Assembly (NCBI GenBank): GCA_964441285.1
Contig: CAYTUK010000009.1
Coordinates: 54,314-118,313 of the forward strand
Origin: S010-25 sp964441285
GTDB taxonomy: Bacteria > Pseudomonadota > Gammaproteobacteria > SZUA-229
Direction of reading: 5' to 3'
DNA: 64,000 bases
Both the position numbers and the translations under genes were made by a program. The notes beneath the pieces are model-generated. The model had not been told where the DNA came from. It saw only the letters and a program-made list of their open reading frames with translations, and made no database searches. Of the stretch, positions 45,554 through 53,304 are shown in pieces (positions within the stretch are counted from its first letter, which is position 1; each line of letters begins with the position of its first letter).

Positions 45554-45970
45554 ATGAACAACCAACAGCACATAACTGTTTTCGGTAAAAAAACTGAGCT
45601 CAAAAATCTGGATAAGTTTCTTAGTCAGTACATTCGTACGCATAAGCTCCCAGCTAAATTATTACATGATCTGAAGCTGGTGCTGGAAGAAACATTTATC
45701 AATATCGTCACTTATGCCTATAATAATATTAATGAGGAGGAACAGACTGTCTGCATAGAAATATGCCATAAGAATAACTGTATTAGTCTTTACTTCACCG
45801 ATACTGGTGTGGCATTTAACCCGCTAGAAGATGTGCATCTATCAGAAAAACCCAGTAATTATGGCAACGGAGGGATGGGTATTCAACTTATAAAGTTGTT
45901 AACTGATGAGCAATATTACAAAAGGACGAATCAAACTAATGTATTTACTCTGGTAAAATATTATACTTGA
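45554..45970 (+). CDS. RsbW-like HATPase, anti-sigma factor/serine kinase
   Basis: 138 residues, a single GHKL ATPase domain: N-box EETFINIV with N50, G1 box DTGVAFNP and G2 box GNGGMGIQLIK. Proteins of this type bind a target (in classical cases a sigma factor) and phosphorylate the serine of a STAS protein. It starts 26 bp after the phosphatase gene. No sigma factor gene is adjacent, so the target is unknown. Confidence 0.9.
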   Translation: MNNQQHITVFGKKTELKNLDKFLSQYIRTHKLPAKLLHDLKLVLEETFINIVTYAYNNINEEEQTVCIEICHKNNCISLYFTDTGVAFNPLEDVHLSEKPSNYGNGGMGIQLIKLLTDEQYYKRTNQTNVFTLVKYYT

Positions 45971-46041
45971 TTAGTCGTACAAATAAAAAGAATAACTAGC
46001 TAGCCATTAGCATTACACTGTGAGCCTGGAGAAAAAAACTA

Positions 46042-46416
46042 ATGCCACTAAAAATTACTGTTATTTCTGAGATCAACAATAGAAAACGCATTGCCATCGG
46101 GGGTAGCCTCAACAGTAATACTTCACCCGAGTTACAACTGTGTATCAACGCCGAAATTAATAATATTGTAGAGGACATAATTATTGATTTTAGCCACCTT
46201 GACTTTATCAGCAGTGCTGGCCTACGCATTATTTTTAAGACGAAAAAGATACTGGATTCGCAGAATCGAAAGTTATATCTGGTAAACTTACAACCTCAGA
46301 TTAAAAAAGTATTTGAAATCATCAAGGCACTTGATGGAATGAATGTTTTTAAAAGTCAGGATGAAATGGATAATTATCTGGCCACCATGCAAAACAAAGT
46401 CATAGATGAGGAGTAA
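46042..46416 (+). CDS. STAS-domain anti-sigma factor antagonist
   Basis: 124 residues. STAS domain with the conserved phospho-site region HLDFISSAGL; S58 aligns with the phosphorylated serine of SpoIIAA/RsbV. GGAG lies about 12 bases upstream, and the gene follows the HATPase gene by 71 bp. It completes a phosphatase-kinase-antagonist switch. Confidence 0.9.
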   Translation: MPLKITVISEINNRKRIAIGGSLNSNTSPELQLCINAEINNIVEDIIIDFSHLDFISSAGLRIIFKTKKILDSQNRKLYLVNLQPQIKKVFEIIKALDGMNVFKSQDEMDNYLATMQNKVIDEE

Positions 46417-46446
46417 AAGTTACGCATTAATTCCTCGGCAAGCAGT

Positions 46447-46905
46447 TTACTCATCCGCATGACGAATATCATCAAACACGGAATAGACATCACTCTCCCA
46501 GCGCCGGAATAATACTTTGTCCGCTTTATCCGTAATCATATCTGCGTAGATTTCCGGGTTTGCCGTAACAATCACTGTTTGGCCGTTTTCTGCAAAAATA
46601 GAAATTTGTGGTGGCATGTAAGCATCGAGAACAGGGTATTTGTTGACCAGGTACTCAATCTCTTTGGGTTTACCTACAAAAACGACCCGATATTTATCCG
46701 TATGATACCCTTTACTGGTTAATCCTATATCAACACGCTGGACACGAGCAATAGTATAACCATGCTTCTTAATTGAGGTTTGCAATGTCAACATAGCCTC
46801 TGGAAATGCCTGATGTGAACGAACCATTAACAGGTCGTTGGCAAACACTGGGCTAAGCGTAAATAGAAACAATAACCCCGCTAACCCCTGAATTATATTT
46901 TTCAT
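46447..46905 (-). CDS. Exported DUF302 protein
   Basis: 152 residues. Signal peptide (cleavage after VFA near residue 22), then a DUF302 domain (AMLTLQTSIKKHGYTIARVQRVDIGL, ISIFAENGQTVIVTANPEIY split over the fold). DUF302 proteins are small alpha/beta proteins, often encoded with sulfur or copper genes; the role is unknown. It overlaps the cytochrome-DUF302 gene by ATGA and is probably translated from the same mRNA. Confidence 0.85.
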   Translation of the reverse strand: MKNIIQGLAGLLFLFTLSPVFANDLLMVRSHQAFPEAMLTLQTSIKKHGYTIARVQRVDIGLTSKGYHTDKYRVVFVGKPKEIEYLVNKYPVLDAYMPPQISIFAENGQTVIVTANPEIYADMITDKADKVLFRRWESDVYSVFDDIRHADE

Positions 46906-47960
46906 AAGGTCGCATCCTCTAATATCGACTGATATACACCATGCATTTTTTTACAGGCTTCATCGAGTTCGCGGTTATTAAACAATCGGCTTAAATATTC
47001 AGGATTAACGGTGCTTAACTGCACTTTGCCATTTTTCTCAGTAACCGTAATTCGACAGGGCAAAAACATACCAATCCGTGGGTCAATTGCCAGAGAATCA
47101 AATAAAAATTTGAAATTACAGAAATGAATTACCACTTTTTTTCTATCTTCCTTATCTTTCTTAACCAGACCGTAGTCAAGATATTCAACACGTATCAAGA
47201 TAAAGTTCTGATTGGTAATCGCCTGTTTTATATTATTAATCGTTTCCTTCATGCCATAGGGTGAAGCCATCGTAATAACGGGAGATTGCTTACTACTGGG
47301 ATTTAAGCGTTGCGCTAATTTAGCAGCGGATGGTTCATATGATCGAATAAAAGCAACCAGGTCATTAATATCCTCTTCAGATAAACCATTAACCAGCATT
47401 GAGGTCATCGGCGTCCCTTTACGCCCAAAAGTAATGGTATTGCGGATCATATTATCACTGGCGGCAGCAAGAAAACCGGCATTGTTTAACGCTGGTGCAA
47501 TAATGGGTAAATTGCGTTTCCTGGAAAAAGTTACACCGGTGCCTTTACCACCCTGACCATCTTTACCATGACAACGTGCACAATGGCTGGCAAACAAAAC
47601 CGCGCCATGTTTACTGTTACCGACAACTGGAGTTCTATCTTCATTGGGCGCCGGTTTTCCCGTCCAGCCTCGCATATGTTTAATGATTGCACCGACCTGC
47701 GCATCACTTAATGCATCAAATGCAGGCATAATACGACCGGGACGGCCATGTCGAATGGTTTTTTTCAGGTAGACATTCGAGACACTGTTAATAAATGAGG
47801 GCAAGGCAATCGGCACACCAACACCGCCCATTCCCTCTGAGCCATGACAGGCCGAGCAATGTCTGGCGAATAATTCATCACCGTGGGGGGCACTATAAAC
47901 GCTCATGCTTACTAGAAACAAGAGGAAAACTTGAGCTATTTTTATTAATAAACGTCGCAT
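46902..47960 (-). CDS. Dihaem cytochrome c fused to DUF302
   Basis: 352 residues. A signal peptide ends near YSA at 23. Two class I cytochrome c domains follow: C35-x2-C38-H39 with likely ligand M78 in GRIMPAF, and C127-x2-C130-H131 with M185 or M188. Residues from about 225 onward form a DUF302 domain with extra cysteines (HFCNF, LPCRI). Periplasmic electron transfer is clear. The fusion to DUF302, next to a separate DUF302 gene, suggests that the DUF302 part is the electron donor or acceptor site, which is inference. The gene starts 7 bp after hinT. Confidence 0.88.
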   Translation of the reverse strand: MRRLLIKIAQVFLLFLVSMSVYSAPHGDELFARHCSACHGSEGMGGVGVPIALPSFINSVSNVYLKKTIRHGRPGRIMPAFDALSDAQVGAIIKHMRGWTGKPAPNEDRTPVVGNSKHGAVLFASHCARCHGKDGQGGKGTGVTFSRKRNLPIIAPALNNAGFLAAASDNMIRNTITFGRKGTPMTSMLVNGLSEEDINDLVAFIRSYEPSAAKLAQRLNPSSKQSPVITMASPYGMKETINNIKQAITNQNFILIRVEYLDYGLVKKDKEDRKKVVIHFCNFKFLFDSLAIDPRIGMFLPCRITVTEKNGKVQLSTVNPEYLSRLFNNRELDEACKKMHGVYQSILEDATL

Positions 47961-47967
47961 TAAAAAT

Positions 47968-48312
47968 TTACCCCGGCGGCCATGTCATGTTACGGCCGGC
48001 CAATACATGCAGATGGACATGAAAAACTGTCTGGCCAGCCTGTTCGTTACAGTTCATCACCAGTCGATACCCCTCTTCAGCCACACCCTTATCACCAGCG
48101 ATTGTTTTTGCTGCCAAATAAAGCTGACCGATAATAATTGCATCATCATCCTGCAGATCATTCACCGTCGAAATATGTTTTCTGGGAATAATCAGAACAT
48201 GCATAGGGGCCTGCGGGTTAACATCTTCAAACGCCAGCACATTCTCATCTTCATAGACAATACTGGCAGGGACTTTACCTTCCAGAATTTTGCAGAACAA
48301 ACAGTCACTCAT
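47968..48312 (-). CDS. hinT: HIT-family nucleotide hydrolase (HinT)
   Basis: 114 residues. Begins CLFCKILEGKVPASIVYEDE and ends with the histidine triad HVHLHVL. HinT-type purine nucleoside phosphoramidase. First gene of a three-gene unit with the cytochrome and DUF302 genes, possibly only by proximity. Confidence 0.95.
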   Translation of the reverse strand: MSDCLFCKILEGKVPASIVYEDENVLAFEDVNPQAPMHVLIIPRKHISTVNDLQDDDAIIIGQLYLAAKTIAGDKGVAEEGYRLVMNCNEQAGQTVFHVHLHVLAGRNMTWPPG

Positions 48313-48393
48313 ATTAATTGCTCTCGTATTATATGAGTATATAGAGAAATTATACTCAAAAAGCGGATTTTAACTTTGATACAAATCAACTTA

Positions 48394-48526
48394 TTACTGA
48401 AACGAATAAAAAGGCTAGCCATGGTTAAAGACACGCGGTAAATACTTTCATGCAGACTCGACACCCGTATCCCTGTGGCTGACAGTCTTGAACAATAGGT
48501 ACCCTTTTCATCTGTACTGTTAGTAA
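48394..48526. repeat. Palindromic intergenic element, copy C
   Basis: 133 bp from TTACTGAAACG to CTGTTAGTAA. The core runs in the same direction as copy A but the two termini are exchanged. Its arms pair less well than in the other copies (about five mismatches over 24 bases). It ends 6 bp before the recR stop codon, on the 3' side of recR. Confidence 0.9.
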
Positions 48527-48532
48527 TTCATT

Positions 48533-49144
48533 TCAGGATGAAAGCCGCTGACGCCCTGAAAATGCATGTGCCAGCGTACCTGAATCAATAAACTCCAGTT
48601 CGCCACCCAGCGGCACACCGTGTGCAATGCGGGTTGCCAGCACATTATGCCGTATCGCCATTGCAGAAATATAATGCGCTGTCGCTTCACCCTCAACCGT
48701 CGGATTGGTTGCCAGAATAATTTCTTCTATTTGTCCCGATGCCAGACGTTCATCCAGCAATTGCAGACCCAGTTCAGCCGGACCAATACCATCCAGTGGC
48801 GACAAATGCCCCATCAGGATGAAATATCTGCCACGAAATTCAGCAATATGTTCAATTGCATAAACATCGGCAGGTGTTTCCACCACGCATAACTTGCTGT
48901 CATCCCGTGACGGACTGCTACACAGGCCGCATAAAGCCTCCTCACTTAGTGTTCTGCAACGTTTGCAGTGGCCAATATTCTCTGCTGCCTGTTGTAACGC
49001 CAGCGATAAAACCGTTGCCCCACTGCGATCGCGCTCAAGTAAATGAAATGCCATACGCTGTGCTGATTTGGGCCCGACACCAGGCAGGCACGTTAACGCT
49101 TCAATGAGTTGCTGCAATAAAGGTGACATATTAGTAGACGACAT
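48533..49144 (-). CDS. recR: Recombination protein RecR
   Basis: 203 residues. Helix-hairpin-helix (LPGVGPKSAQRMAFHLL), four-cysteine zinc finger (CKRCRTLSEEALCGLC) and Toprim domain (VVETPADVYAIE, GHLSPLDGIGP, ATNPTVEGEATA). With RecO/RecF it loads RecA at gaps. Downstream of ybaB, the usual dnaX-ybaB-recR order. Confidence 0.97.
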   Translation of the reverse strand: MSSTNMSPLLQQLIEALTCLPGVGPKSAQRMAFHLLERDRSGATVLSLALQQAAENIGHCKRCRTLSEEALCGLCSSPSRDDSKLCVVETPADVYAIEHIAEFRGRYFILMGHLSPLDGIGPAELGLQLLDERLASGQIEEIILATNPTVEGEATAHYISAMAIRHNVLATRIAHGVPLGGELEFIDSGTLAHAFSGRQRLSS

Positions 49145-49199
49145 TCATAACCGACTTTAATCAAACGACGTTGAATAACCAATAAAAAAATAAAAAAAC

Positions 49200-49526
49200 T
49201 TAAAAAGGTAACTTCATGCCACCGGGAAGATTCAAACCCGCAGTTAAACCTGACATTCGGCTTGATGATTCAGTTTCAATTTTTCTTACTGCATCATTCA
49301 CCGCTGCAGCCAGTAAATCCTCCAGCATTTCCTTATCATCACCCATTAGACTATCGTCAAGCTGGACACTACGTAGCTCATGGCGGCCATTCATCACGAT
49401 TTTGACCATGCCACCACCCGCCTGTCCTTCAACTTCCATGCTGGCAATTTCTGCCTGCGCCTTCTGCATGTCTTCCTGCATTTTCTGCGCCTGTTTCATC
49501 ATATTGCCCATCGCGCCTTTCATCAT
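49200..49526 (-). CDS. ybaB: YbaB/EbfC nucleoid-associated protein
   Basis: 108 residues. Methionine-rich N-terminal helix (MGNMMKQAQKMQEDMQKAQ) and GGGMVKIVMNGRHE beta region typical of the family. GAGG six bases upstream of the ATG pair. Between dnaX and recR as usual; binds DNA as a dimer. Confidence 0.96.
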   Translation of the reverse strand: MMKGAMGNMMKQAQKMQEDMQKAQAEIASMEVEGQAGGGMVKIVMNGRHELRSVQLDDSLMGDDKEMLEDLLAAAVNDAVRKIETESSSRMSGLTAGLNLPGGMKLPF

Positions 49527-49588
49527 AATTTACCTCACACTTTTTAACCATTAAGGAATTGTTGATCAATCTATACAATCGTATCTTA

Positions 49589-49721
49589 TTACTGAAACAG
49601 ATAAAAAGGCGACCTGGTGTTCAAGACACGCTGTCAATACTTCCATGTAAGCTCGACACCCGCATCCCTGCGGCTGACGATCTTGAACACCAGGTCGCCT
49701 TTTCATCTATCCTGTTAGTAA
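49589..49721. repeat. Palindromic intergenic element, copy D
   Basis: 133 bp from TTACTGAAACAG to CTGTTAGTAA, same arrangement as copy C. The arms are the best matched in the window: a 23-bp perfect stem from AAAAGGCGACC through GTTCAAGA. The stem sequence (GCGACCTGGTG) is unlike those of the other copies. Between dnaX and ybaB. Confidence 0.92.
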
Positions 49722-49778
49722 CAAGCTGAAGTATCCAAACTTCGGCGTGGCAAAACTTGACAATAGCCAGCTATAAAA

Positions 49779-51638
49779 TTAATTCAACGGTTTTACCGAA
49801 CCGGGAATAATTTCGGCATTAAAACATTCTTTTAATGTCTGCACAAAAACATCTTTATTAATAGATTGCTCTGCCTGTTGCTGGCGTTGTTGTTGCTCAC
49901 GTTGCGTTGTCTGTGCGGGTGTTTCTATTAACGTATTTTTCGATTCTGCAAATGCGCTAGTTATTTCAACTTCCAGTTGTGCCTCAATATTGAAGTATTC
50001 ACCTAACGCTTGCTGTAACCGTTGTTTCGCTTTTGGGTTTAATAAATTACTCTGCCCAGAGTCAAGCTGTAAAATAACGTGATTCCCTTCACGTTTTTTA
50101 AAAGCGCAGTTAATCGCCAGTTGTTTGACCAGCCCTCCCAGAGAAAGTGCCTGCACAATGCTACGCCAGTCATCAGGAAAAACTGATTCTGCCTGTTCTG
50201 CGACTTCAGACACTTGCTGCGTTACGCGAGTGGTAACCATTGTTGCTTCTTGCACCTGATGTGGGACAACTTCAGTATCTGTTCTGGTTGTAGCTAAAAT
50301 TGACGACTGCTCTGCAGATGATTCACTGGCTGTTGTGGCCTGGACATGAGGGACAGCCAGCGATGAAACCGACGCATTAATTGCCGCTCTTGCGGCCTGC
50401 GCCCCGCCTTTGCCGGTGACAGAAGGCGCGCTGGCGGCTGGCATTGATGCTGCGGGTAGCGAAGAACCCATTGCGTTTGTGGATACGATATCAGCTGATG
50501 CTGGGGGCATCAATGATGTGTGCTTTGGTACTGTATCTAAAGATATCGGTGCTGAGACAGGACGAAACGCCAGCATACGTAGCAATACCATTTCAAAACC
50601 TGCGCGTGCGTCTGGCGACAAAGGTAAATCGCGCCGTCCAATCAGACCTGTCTGGTAAAACAGTTGTAGATCTTCTGCGCTCACTTGCTCGCATAGCTGC
50701 AATAGAGATGCTTTGGCACTAACATACTCATCCAGCGCTTCAGGAACAACTTTAGCCAGATTCATATGGTGCAAGACACTCAGTAGTTCAGCCAGTACAT
50801 TTTCGTAGTCTGGCGAGAATTCAGCGAGCGCTGCAACTTCCTTCATTACCAACGCGGCATCGTTACTTAACAATGCCTGCAAAATAGCCAATACCTGTTC
50901 ACGCGATACCGTACCCAGCATATCGCGTACTTCCTGCTCACGAATAACACCGCCACCAAATGCCAGTGCCTGATCGAGCAAACTGAGTGCATCACGCATG
51001 CTGCCATCAGCGGCTTCAGCTATCAGTTGCAGCGCCGTAACATTAAATTCAATATTTTCTTCACTTAATATATATTGTAAATGGTTGGCGATTAAACTGA
51101 CTGGCAGCCGTTTGAGATTAAACTGCAAACAGCGTGACAGAATTGTTGCCGGCAGTTTCTGCGGGTCAGTCGTTGCAAGTAAAAATTTTACATGCGGTGG
51201 TGGCTCTTCCAGAGTTTTAAGCAGCGCATTAAAGCTGCTTTTGGAAAACATGTGTACCTCATCAATCAGATAGACCTTATAGCGCCCTCGTGTGGGGGCG
51301 TACTGCACGTTTTCGAGTAACTCGCGGGTATCATCCACGCCCGTTCGCGAGGCTGCATCAACTTCAATTAAGTCGATATATCGACCTTCAGCAATCTCCT
51401 GGCAGGTAGAACAGACCCCACACGGCGTGGAGGTTATGCCGGTTTCACAATTAAGTGATTTGGAAAAAATACGTGCAATGGTCGTTTTACCAACGCCACG
51501 AGTACCGGTGAAAAGGTAGGCGTGATGTAAACGTTCATCATTGAGCGCATTCACCAATGCCCGTGACACATGTTCCTGCCCCACCAGAGCCTGAAAGTTT
51601 GCCGGACGCCATTTTCGTGCCAGTACCTGATAACTCAT
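49779..51638 (-). CDS. dnaX: DNA polymerase III subunits gamma/tau
   Basis: 619 residues. AAA+ clamp-loader ATPase with GTRGVGKT at 45-52, zinc cysteines C64, C73, C76, C79, the DEVHMF Walker B and the SRC sensor (LSRCLQF). An Ala/Ser/Thr-rich linker and the tau C-terminal polymerase-binding domain follow. I see no A-AAA-AAG slippery site for a programmed frameshift, so gamma, if made, is produced another way. ffs lies just upstream. Confidence 0.96.
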   Translation of the reverse strand: MSYQVLARKWRPANFQALVGQEHVSRALVNALNDERLHHAYLFTGTRGVGKTTIARIFSKSLNCETGITSTPCGVCSTCQEIAEGRYIDLIEVDAASRTGVDDTRELLENVQYAPTRGRYKVYLIDEVHMFSKSSFNALLKTLEEPPPHVKFLLATTDPQKLPATILSRCLQFNLKRLPVSLIANHLQYILSEENIEFNVTALQLIAEAADGSMRDALSLLDQALAFGGGVIREQEVRDMLGTVSREQVLAILQALLSNDAALVMKEVAALAEFSPDYENVLAELLSVLHHMNLAKVVPEALDEYVSAKASLLQLCEQVSAEDLQLFYQTGLIGRRDLPLSPDARAGFEMVLLRMLAFRPVSAPISLDTVPKHTSLMPPASADIVSTNAMGSSLPAASMPAASAPSVTGKGGAQAARAAINASVSSLAVPHVQATTASESSAEQSSILATTRTDTEVVPHQVQEATMVTTRVTQQVSEVAEQAESVFPDDWRSIVQALSLGGLVKQLAINCAFKKREGNHVILQLDSGQSNLLNPKAKQRLQQALGEYFNIEAQLEVEITSAFAESKNTLIETPAQTTQREQQQRQQQAEQSINKDVFVQTLKECFNAEIIPGSVKPLN

Positions 51639-51745
51639 ACTAACGTCTGTGCCAGCACAAAATGCATTTCTACAGGAAGATAATGTGTATAAACCATCAA
51701 AAAAGCCTGTCAGGCCTGAAAAACAGGATAAGCCTATAAATTAGG

Positions 51746-51859
51746 CGGCAACCCGTTCCAGCCACACCTCAGCACCCGAAGTCACCATTACCGTTGCTTC
51801 CTTCCGGATCTGGCGGAGTTCACAGTTAGTCGTCGCGAGGGAACCAGAACAGGTCACCA
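51746..51859 (-). ncRNA. ffs: Signal recognition particle 4.5S RNA
   Basis: On the minus strand a roughly 114-base small-type SRP RNA. The conserved apical region CCGGAAGGAAGCA and the flanking CCGCCAG and CGGTA loops are present, and the ends pair (GGTGACCTGTTC with GAACGGGTTGCC). It lies about 110 bp upstream of dnaX, a common bacterial order. An overlapping open frame on this strand is not coding. Confidence 0.93.
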
Positions 51860-51869
51860 TAGAACGCTT

Positions 51870-51875
51870 ATTATA
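51870..51875 (-). promoter_or_regulatory. -10 box of ffs
   Basis: TATAAT on the minus strand, about 10 bases upstream of the predicted RNA 5' end. The -35 region is weak. Confidence 0.5.
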
Positions 51876-51962
51876 CATTTTTAATTCGGCTTTTACCGCA
51901 AACAAACAGATTTTTTTATACTTAAGCAGGCATCTATTCGAGGTACTCGCCATTGTGTACTG

Positions 51963-51968
51963 TATAAT
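51963..51968 (+). promoter_or_regulatory. -10 box of hemC
   Basis: A perfect TATAAT lies 34 bases before the hemC ATG, divergent from ffs. No good -35 box was seen. Confidence 0.45.
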
Positions 51969-52002
51969 ACCGTATCTTTGTAGATAGAAAAAACACCGAC
52001 GC

Positions 52003-52935
52003 ATGAAAACACAGTTACGAATCGCAACCCGCAAAAGCCCGCTTGCTCTGTGGCAGGCCGAGCATGTCAAAGCATGTTTGCTCGCCGCCCACCCAGAGCT
52101 TAATGTGGAACTGGTTACTTTTTCCACGCAGGGTGATAAAATTCTCGATACACCGCTGGCAAAAATTGGTGGTAAAGGCCTGTTTGTGAAAGAACTGGAA
52201 GTCGCCATACTGGAAGACAACGCTGACATTGCCGCGCACTCAATTAAAGACGTACCGATGGATTTCCCTGAGGGACTGCACCTGTCCACCATACTGGAAC
52301 GTGAAGAACCTTGCGATGCCTTTGTTTCAAATCGTTACGGTTCTCTGGAAAGCCTCCCCAAAGCAGCTATCGTCGGCACCAGCAGTCTGCGTCGGCGTTG
52401 CCAGTTACTAAACCAACGCCCCGACCTGATCATTAAAGACTTGCGTGGCAATGTCAACACACGACTGTCAAAACTGGATAACGGCAACTACGATGCCATT
52501 ATTCTCGCCTGCGCCGGACTTGTTCGTCTGGAAATGGAACACCGCATCAAACAACGTATTTCATCCGACTCGATCTTACCCGCTGTCGGTCAGGGCGCGA
52601 TTGGACTGGAAGCCAGAATTGACGACGATGAAACTCTGGCACTCATTAACCACCTTAATCATACCGATACCAGCGACCGCATTTATGCTGAACGTGCACT
52701 TAATCAACGACTCCAGGGTGGTTGCCAGGTGCCCATCGCCGGATACGCCCAGTTAGATGCTGACACCCTGCACCTGAAAGCACTGGTCGGTGAGCCCGAT
52801 GGCAGCATTATAGTGAGTGGCAATATCAGCGGTCAGCGCAGCGATGCCGAAGCACTCGGCAGAACACTTGCCGATGACCTGCTTTTACGGGGTGCCAGAG
52901 AAATTCTTGAACGCCTGTATAAGGCACAATCGTAA
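52003..52935 (+). CDS. hemC: Porphobilinogen deaminase
   Basis: 310 residues. Polymerises four porphobilinogens to hydroxymethylbilane in haem and sirohaem synthesis. The catalytic aspartate is D83 in SIKDVP and the dipyrromethane cofactor cysteine is C241 in LQGGCQVPIAGYA. Arginines in GTSSLRRRCQLL and DLRGNVNTRL are intact. hemD does not follow; a tRNA and recCBD lie downstream. Confidence 0.97.
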   Translation: MKTQLRIATRKSPLALWQAEHVKACLLAAHPELNVELVTFSTQGDKILDTPLAKIGGKGLFVKELEVAILEDNADIAAHSIKDVPMDFPEGLHLSTILEREEPCDAFVSNRYGSLESLPKAAIVGTSSLRRRCQLLNQRPDLIIKDLRGNVNTRLSKLDNGNYDAIILACAGLVRLEMEHRIKQRISSDSILPAVGQGAIGLEARIDDDETLALINHLNHTDTSDRIYAERALNQRLQGGCQVPIAGYAQLDADTLHLKALVGEPDGSIIVSGNISGQRSDAEALGRTLADDLLLRGAREILERLYKAQS

Positions 52936-52991
52936 CGCGCGTGCATTGCATATTACAGACAGGTAACGTAACCTTGCGTCCCAGAAATCCA

Positions 52992-53016
52992 GTGCCGAAT
53001 AATGCGCCTTCGGCAC
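52992..53016 (+). terminator. Hairpin between hemC and tRNA-Ser
   Basis: Perfect 8-bp stem GTGCCGAA/TTCGGCAC with a 9-base loop, about 60 bases past hemC. No T-run follows, so it is not a classical terminator; a processing site or factor-dependent end is possible. Confidence 0.35.
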
Positions 53017-53062
53017 AGCTAAGTAACAGAATATTTAAAATAATACGTAATTTGAAGATTTA

Positions 53063-53150
53063 AGAGAGGTGGCCGAGTGGTTGAAGGCGCACGCCTGGAA
53101 AGCGTGTATACGGTAACGTATCGAGGGTTCGAATCCCTTCCTCTCTGCCA
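53063..53150 (+). tRNA. tRNA-Ser (anticodon GGA)
   Basis: 88 bases, CCA encoded. The acceptor AGAGAGG pairs with CCTCTCT, the anticodon GGA is at 53097-53099, and there is a long variable arm (TATACGGTAACGTA) and T loop TTCGAAT. Class II tRNA shape is clear. Confidence 0.97.
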
Positions 53151-53304
53151 ATTACTGCCCAGAAAAATAACTCCCGCATTTAGACTCTCCTTACTCCTGT
53201 CAATCCTTTACTGTCAACGCCGAGGATGTATTTACAGAGCAATAAATCCCTGCTCATGTCACAATGTATTATCATAAACCATCTACCCGTTATACCACTA
53301 CCAC

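Noticed and set aside
49779..51638. Programmed frameshift in dnaX for the gamma subunit
   Set aside because: No A-AAA-AAG heptamer followed by a hairpin was found; a TTTTAAAAAACG stretch near 50098 is in the wrong phase for -1 slippage.
51741..52292. Open reading frame of 183 codons on the minus strand
   Set aside because: It runs through ffs and antisense to hemC; the SRP RNA motifs and intact hemC explain the region.
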